DNA of 64,000 nucleotides, from contig OZ017805.1 in NCBI GenBank assembly GCA_963969395.1, positions 3,162,001 through 3,226,000 on the forward strand, written 5' to 3'. The translations under genes were made by a program, and so were the position numbers. This document shows, one piece after another, positions 58,806-64,000 of the stretch. Within the stretch, counting starts at the first letter, position 1; each line of letters opens with the position of its first letter. The notes under the pieces were generated by a model that searched no databases, had not been told where the DNA came from, and was given only the letters and a program-made list of their open reading frames with translations. This DNA is from Pseudoscleropodium purum. Lineage: Eukaryota > Streptophyta > Bryopsida > Hypnales > Brachytheciaceae.

Positions 58806-58990
58806 CATTTGTGGTGCATTGGTTTAGACCTTAGAGTTTCACCTCCAAGGTTTTGGGTTCAAACCCTAGGGACAACTCCACCCATGTGGCATAGTTGCCT
58901 AGATGGTTGCCCACGTGGCGTGGTGTCACATGGCAACCTCTCATTGGTCCAAAATTTTGATTTTTGAAAATAAAATTTGTGATTTTTAAT
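58806..58990 (+). repeat. tRNA-derived SINE-like stretch
   Basis: An A-box-like GTGGTGCATTGGTTTAGAC (58811-58829) and a perfect B box GGTTCAAACCC (58856-58866) stand 27 bases apart, as in the internal promoter of tRNA-derived SINEs. Flanking bases do not pair as a tRNA acceptor stem, so it is not a tRNA gene. A body of about 110 bp follows, ending in T/A-rich sequence. Confidence 0.5.
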
Positions 58991-59194
58991 TGGTGAAACT
59001 GAACACTCTTTTGTTGCCAAATCAACAATTTTGTGTTACCCATTTAATGTTTTTCGTTTTGTTCAACAAAAAAGTGTTCAATTTCTTGTCCAAATTATTA
59101 CTTTTTTGCTATGCAACGTTTGGGTCAACACGTCCAAATCAACACAGACACGAACAAACCAAATCAACACTTTTTTGTCACTGTGGACGTTGAA

Positions 59195-59207
59195 TTTTCT
59201 ACTAGTG
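59195..59207. repeat. CACTA terminal motif, right
   Basis: TTTTCTACTAGTG, the inverse of CACTAGTAGAAAA, with one mismatch to the left motif. Subterminal words CCAAATCAACA occur at about 59132 and 59159 in direct repeat. Confidence 0.75.
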
Positions 59208-61490
59208 ATAGTTCTGTGTTAATTCAAATTCTACAACTTCTAATTAATTCTTGAATACATCATGGAAGAAACCTACAATTTTCCAGCATGCACTAAAGCC
59301 TTATTTGTTTCATTTCAAGCTTCATGTAATGCATTATGACTTCTCTTCTATGTTTATAAAAGCACCATTGATATAAAAAAACGAACTTCAAGTTGTCTAC
59401 ATTCACAAATGCACACACTTACCTCTTCAATGTTCTAAAAAACGCAATTCTCATGGAGGCTGAGATTCTTCTTTCTCATCCTTTCCACTACGTCCCAAGC
59501 AGATCAACAAAGATGTAGTCTCGCATTCAACAATGTTATTAGGTGTAACAATATGAGATCAATAGCTAGTATGTTCTTCAAACAATTCTCCCCCCAAGCC
59601 TTGTAACTTGCTCAAGAAAAAGTGTTGACTCTAGGTATTAGTAGCTCGAATAGAAGCTACACGTTCCTACAATTTATGCGTGGATTATTTACAATGAAGA
59701 CTATTTCTAAAGCAATTATCCCAAAGGCACAAAGAACATAATATTGTTTTATCAAAGAGGTAAGGATCCCTTTTGCATTCTTGAAGAGGAGACCCTTATA
59801 CTAAACAAAATTGTCTTATATAGCTTTTCAGCCACCTCCAATCCTTGATTAACTAATACTAAAAAATCTTCTTAGATACTTAGTAAAGCATTATATCTTC
59901 CTAGTATGGGAACAACCATTGTTTGTTTATAAAATTTTATAGGAAATTCTAGAGAATTTTTTTTTCATCCGATGTAGAGATCGTCAATCTATTTACTATA
60001 ACTTTTGAATAAGTGGATTTTGAAATTGATTTCTTTTCGCATTTATTTTTCCTTTCATTCTTTGGTGGAAGCACTTTCACATGTTCAACCATGACTAACA
60101 ACATGCTATAAATGGTCTCTTTGTTTTTGAGATTTTTCATCAAAAAGTGTAGCCATCAATTGATTGCACAAAAATTGAAGTTGGAAGTGGTAAATTCTAT
60201 TTGAAATGACATCACTTGGCTCACCACTAATAAACATCTGGGCCTCTTTATTCATTAGCAACCAAGAGAGTTGAATAAAATATTACTAGTTATATTTCTA
60301 GATGATGAATGTTGCGGAAGCACTAAGTGAGCTATGGAACGTGTGTTTGGTTACCATTGCTTGGCATACCTTTCCTCTAGAATCTTTGTGGCAGTGTTGT
60401 TAGACTGAGTCTCGTTCTTTAGATGCCCTACTATCATGTAGGCTTCATGAGTACAGTCAACAATGCAAGGCTTTTCTATAGGCAATATGTGGGTCGACAT
60501 GGTGGATTTAGAAAGAGTCTCCTCGTCATCATTAGCCTTTCAAATTGTTAAGCCCAAACAAAGGCAAGTCGAAAATTTGCTTACTAGAAAATTCCAATCT
60601 CAACAACTCTCCCAATGCTTTGTTGTACACAATGTATTCAGCTTGCAACAACACTCTTGTGATAAACTCACATTTCTTACGACAGCTTCAATGATTACCC
60701 AAACTGTTACTTCACACAATTGAATGAATTGATGGATTCAGTTTCCAAAAAGAAATAGCTGAAAACAGAGCTACAAATTGCCAAAGGCAAAGAAGTTGCT
60801 TCAATAACTTGCCAATCTATTGCTTCGCACAATGCATACCACTTCTAGAAAACAATCCAACCATTTAGAATGACGGCATAAGAGAACATATAGCTTCATC
60901 AGATAATCTCCTAATGAATTGTTGCGCAGGTGCATACAACTACCACCGACACTTGTGTACACACCTCACTTGTCTGCAATAAGCTTTCATTAATTCCCAA
61001 AACGTTGCTTCATGAAGAAACATTCAGCATGTTCATTTCCCTATATAATTGGATATTGTACCTGCATAGACATGAACGTGCTTTTTCAACAAATCACAAT
61101 GAAGCCTATTCAAATACCAAATGCATAGCGGAAGAAGTCTTGCTATGCTTGAGTCATCGCGAATCACCTACTTGGCATAAAATGCTGACATTAAATGGAA
61201 AAAACATCTTTGATAGAAGTGAAGGTAAATACATATTTCAAGTCCAACATTAATTGTGCTTCAAAGCAATACGGGTTATGCACTCACCCTTTTATTAATC
61301 TCGGAAGTCTAGCTTCTTCCTTTAACAACAACTTCAATTGATGACGGCCCTTACAATCAAATTTTTGGTTCAAAGTGAGACCAAATTAGTACTACACTTG
61401 GTGGATCTCATATGACCTAGTGTAAAAAACAAGCACATGTTTCAAAATGCACTTGCACAAGACTTTGCATGCATTGATTCAACTGATTAA
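59208..61490. other. Non-coding stretch, no gene seen
   Basis: Between the CACTA right end and the copia 5' end. Short open pieces (60463-60723, 60930-61253, plus strand) contain no recognisable motif. No repeat structure stands out. Confidence 0.45.
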
Positions 61491-61959
61491 TTACTGTTAA
61501 AGATTGTGTACATATTAGTGTAGACGATGTACAGTCAGCCTTAGGAGTAGCATTAGACACTTAGTTAGTGTTAGAGTCCATGGGTATTGCTCGTAGTCAA
61601 AGGCAGCCCAATGTAGTTAGTTATCCCACGTGGTTTGTGGATAACTAGGAAAGGCTTCTAGCTTATGTTGAGCCCACTCATGTAGCTTTGTATCTTCTAC
61701 CATCTAAGTAAAGCCTTTCTCCCATACACTACTTCGTAATCTCAATAGGTTATGGGCCCACGCACTTGGAGTTGTACTTGAGGGAGAAGTTCATATTAAG
61801 ATTTTGGAGCTTGGAGGAGCAATTAGCGTTTTATCTCTCTTTCACCTACAAACCATATGGTGTGAGTTATTTTGGACTTTTGTTGGTTGGTTTGTGAGGT
61901 TTGGAGTGCATTTTGGGTGAGAGATTGCTTATGGTAGTAATCGCACCTTGTGAGGGCCG

Positions 61960-62560
61960 GTTGCATGCTCCTAGTTTGAGTTTGTGCTTAGAAGAGTACA
62001 TTGAGAGCCCATTAAGGGCTGATTGTGCACTTGGGTGCATTGTTGATTGTGATTGTGCCAATTGCAATCTAGTGAGAGTCTTTTGTAAGGCTTGGAAGCA
62101 CCTTTGGGTTGCTTGAGGTATTTGCCATCCATTGAGGGCTAATTAGTGCCTTTGTGAGTGAGTGAGGCAAAGTAGTGGAATTAGCGATCCATTGAAGGCT
62201 GATTTGAGCCATTGTGAGCCTTGTGGAGCCGTTGAGAGGCCATTTGTCTACTTTGGAGTTTGGATGATCGAACTAGGGTTGTTGGAGGCCATTGTTGCCT
62301 TGAAGTGCTGATTGGAAGTAGTAGCCTCCATTTAGGGCTGATTGGAAGTCTTGCGCCCCTTGGAGTGTGGAGTGCCCTATTTCTAAGGAGCATAGTGAGT
62401 GTGCTTGCTGATTTGGGATAGCACTAGCCCATGACATCCATGTCTTGGATTTGAGCTTCATTAGGATCTGAATTGGTGTGGAGAGAAGTGTTTGGTCGTT
62501 CTTGGGTTCGTAGGACCTTAGGAAGTCCTTGTGAGGGCTGATTGGTGCCATTTCAACCCC
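61960..62560 (+). repeat. Degenerate 'ccattgagggctgattggtgcc' repeats in copia leader
   Basis: Copies at about 62006 (cccattaagggctgattgtgc), 62129 (ccattgagggctaattagtgcc), 62190 (ccattgaaggctgatttgagcc), 62300, 62329 (ccatttagggctgattgg) and 62532 (tgagggctgattggtgcc). Spacing is irregular, 30-200 bp. Their place in the leader before gag could affect RNA packaging or translation, but this is a guess. Confidence 0.6.
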
Positions 62561-62653
62561 ATTGGCTGCCAAGGGATTGTTTGAAGGTTGAATTGAATTT
62601 GTGAACTCCAAGAGACACTTTCGAGGCTGCCAACAAGTGGGAGCTGCTTTACC

Positions 62654-64000
62654 ATGGCATCAAGTGGAGGAGAAGGCGTACGCATCATTGACAAATTTGA
62701 TGGGAGAACTTTGGTATGTGGAAGTTCAAGATGGAGATGATCCTTGCGGAGAAGGACTTGTGGGACCTGGTGGATGGGAGTGAGGAGCCTCCAAGTAAAG
62801 ATGCGGATCCAAAGATCAAGAAGGCATGGGAGAGGAAGGAGAAGAAGGCCTTTGCTCTCATTGCCATCAACCTTGTGGACCGCCAAATTGCACATATTTG
62901 CCATTGCAAGGGACTAGCCCAAGCATGGACCACGCTTTGCAACATCCACGAAACCAAGAGCCTCTCCAACATCCTATTTCTTTGGCGCAAGTTCTTCACT
63001 AGCAAGATGCAAGAGGAGGACGATTTGTTGGATCACGTGAACAAGGTCAAGGCTCTTGCAGATGAGTTGGCTTGTTTGGAGGCACCCATGACGGAGGGAG
63101 ATGTGGTGATGACCTTGTTGGCAAGCCTGCCACCGTCTTATAAGTTCTTCATCACCGCATTGGAGACGAGGCCCACCAAGGAGCTGACCATGGAGTTTGT
63201 GACCGCACGCTTGATGCATGAGGTGACCAAGCGCAAGGAGAATGAGGCCCAAGGGGAAGGATCAGCGCTTGTCTCAAGACATGGCAAAGGAGGCCACCTT
63301 CTTCTTGGGCTCCACAAAGTCATCATCTTCCACTCCTTGCTCTTCATCCTTGTCTTCATCTTCTATGTGCACTTTTGGAGTTGTGCCCACCTTTTAGGTT
63401 GGTCCTCCACTTCTCCCACTTGGGCTCATCTCCAAGAGCTTGGGATTAGCTCCTCCATCCTTCAAGAAGGTCACATCTCGATTCTTGATGATGGCCTTGG
63501 TCTCCACATTCATCAACCTATAGATGAACAAGATCAACGCACGGAGGAGCCACGTTATCCAACAAGGAACCGCAAGCCCCTTGGAGATTGGTGGATGAAT
63601 CACATTCTTCTCCAACAACAAGAAGAACAAGCCAATGTGGCTTTCCTTAGAGATCCATCCACGCTTGGAGAGGTGTTGCGTTGCGAAGATGCAAGCAAGT
63701 AGGAGGTGGCCATGCAAGAAGAGTACAAGGCCCTCATTGACAAAGGGACATGGGAACTTGCAGCCTTCCTTCCCAAGAGATCAAGTGTGAGTTATAAGTG
63801 GGTTTTTTCCACCAAAAGAGATGCTTTGGGTCACATTGTGAGGTATAAGGCAAGGTTGGTTGCTGGGGGTTTTTTCCAAGTGGAAGGGGAGGACTTCAAT
63901 GAGACCTTTGCCCTCGTTGCCAAGTTTAGCACCATTCGGTGCATTATGACTCTTGGGGCAACCATGGACTTGGAGATGCACCAAATGGATGTGAAGACGT
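62654..64000 (+). pseudogene. Copia gag fused to reverse transcriptase by internal deletion
   Basis: The start MASSGGEGVRIIDKFDGR (62654) continues after a 1-base deletion near 62706 as FGMWKFKMEMILAEKDLWDLVDG. The UBN2-type gag domain runs about 180 residues, with LVDRQIAHICHC, KGLAQAWTTLCNIHE, SLSNILFLWRKFFTSKMQEEDDLLDHVNK and MTLLASLPPSY. From about 63285 the reading is out of register: the zinc knuckle, protease and integrase core are missing. At about 63550 it resumes with YPTRNRKPLGDWW, the linker normally before RT. A TAG at 63700 stands where WEVAM is expected. RT then begins (EEYKALIDKGTWEL, KARLVAGGF, HQMDVKT) and is cut by the window end before the catalytic YVDD. Gag would form particles; this copy cannot supply protease or integrase. 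Confidence 0.8.

Larger units (their letters stand above)
48675..59207 (-). mobile_element. CACTA (En/Spm) DNA transposon, composite
   Basis: The left end CACTACTAGAAAACG (48675) and the right end, read inverted, CACTAGTAGAAAATTC (59207) agree at 12 of 13 bases with each other and with the CACTA terminal consensus of plants. Subterminal words AAATCAACA/TGTTGATTT cluster near the ends (48705, 56859, 56884, 59022, 59132, 59160), as is usual for this superfamily. The tnp2 relic lies inside, on the minus strand. The 3-bp flanks (ttt and ata) do not match. A second left-type end at 56836 could instead pair with 59207, so this may be two elements. Confidence 0.55.
56836..59207. mobile_element. Possible nested non-autonomous CACTA element (2.37 kb)
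   Basis: The left end CACTTCTAGAAAATGACGTC (56836) pairs with the right end at 59207; read inverted, the right end also has ACGTCCA shortly inside. 3-bp flanks are aca (left) and ata (right), differing by one C/T change, so a decayed duplication is possible. The inside holds no gene but two foldback structures and a tRNA-like stretch. Both ends have AAATCAACA subterminal words. Alternatively 56836 is an internal relic of the larger element. Confidence 0.5.
61495..64000 (+). mobile_element. Ty1/copia LTR retrotransposon, 5' part, internally deleted
   Basis: A likely LTR start TGTTAAAGATTGTG (61495) is placed by its TG and by the change in character of the sequence; its 3' LTR lies outside the window. 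A leader with degenerate repeats runs to about 62640, then gag at 62654, then the segment before RT and the start of RT to the window end. A primer-binding site complementary to initiator Met-tRNA was not found. Codon composition is GC-richer and better kept than in other elements here, so this is a younger insertion. Confidence 0.65.

Noticed and set aside
58811..58870. Functional tRNA gene
   Set aside because: A and B boxes are present, but no acceptor stem pairing or proper anticodon arm can be drawn.
61867..63717. Several minus-strand open frames of 66-128 codons
   Set aside because: Antisense of the copia leader and gag, which read sensibly on the plus strand.

Overview
This window looks like nuclear DNA from a large-genome land plant. 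It is AT-rich and intron- and repeat-laden, and its coding remnants are plant-type mobile elements: a CACTA (En/Spm) tnp2 transposase, a Ty1/copia gag and reverse transcriptase, a DUF7869-type transposase-like protein and a degenerate plant kinase-like gene. I cannot fix the clade; a fern, lycophyte or gymnosperm-like genome fits the style. I see no intact host gene. Almost every protein-like segment is broken by stop codons or frameshifts, so this is a graveyard of old elements inserted next to and into one another.

Layout. 1-8 kb: minus-strand decayed coding pieces of unrecognised proteins, with dispersed palindromes built on TTAACTCGA/TCGAGTTAA. 8.1-9.8 kb: a CCGGAT-rich, promoter-bearing segment that resembles the 3' part of the next element. 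9.9-13.2 kb: copy A of a roughly 3.5-kb repeat family ('family X'), plus strand. 13.3-18.4 kb: non-coding, with a 175-bp satellite-like array. 18.4-22.2 kb: an array of about 137-bp units carrying the same palindromes, then a decayed DUF7869-type gene on the plus strand. 22.2-25.8 kb: copy B of family X (plus). 27.5-31.0 kb: copy C of family X (minus), tail to tail with B. 31.4-33.1 kb: kinase-like pseudogene with a TATA box. 33.7-38.6 kb: degenerate tandem repeats and a Q/E-rich broken frame. 40-48.6 kb: non-coding repeat-rich DNA with repeated 12-bp-stem hairpins, LTR-like promoter blocks and a 77-bp G-rich repeat. 48.7-59.2 kb: CACTA element(s) with terminal CACTA motifs, a minus-strand tnp2 relic split by 1.5 kb, two long foldback structures and a tRNA-derived SINE-like stretch. 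61.5-64.0 kb: 5' part of an internally deleted copia element that runs off the window end.

The most interesting item is family X. Three copies share a start (TGTRGGAG), an end (a small hairpin followed by CTAG) and a deduced protein of about 650 residues with a W-rich N-terminal region, an acidic E/K linker and a coiled coil. I do not recognise this protein. I found no LTRs, terminal inverted repeats or polymerase in the copies, so the mode of movement is open. Copy C keeps the whole 652-codon frame without a net frameshift and is broken only by stop codons, mostly where sister copies have Trp, Gln or Arg codons.
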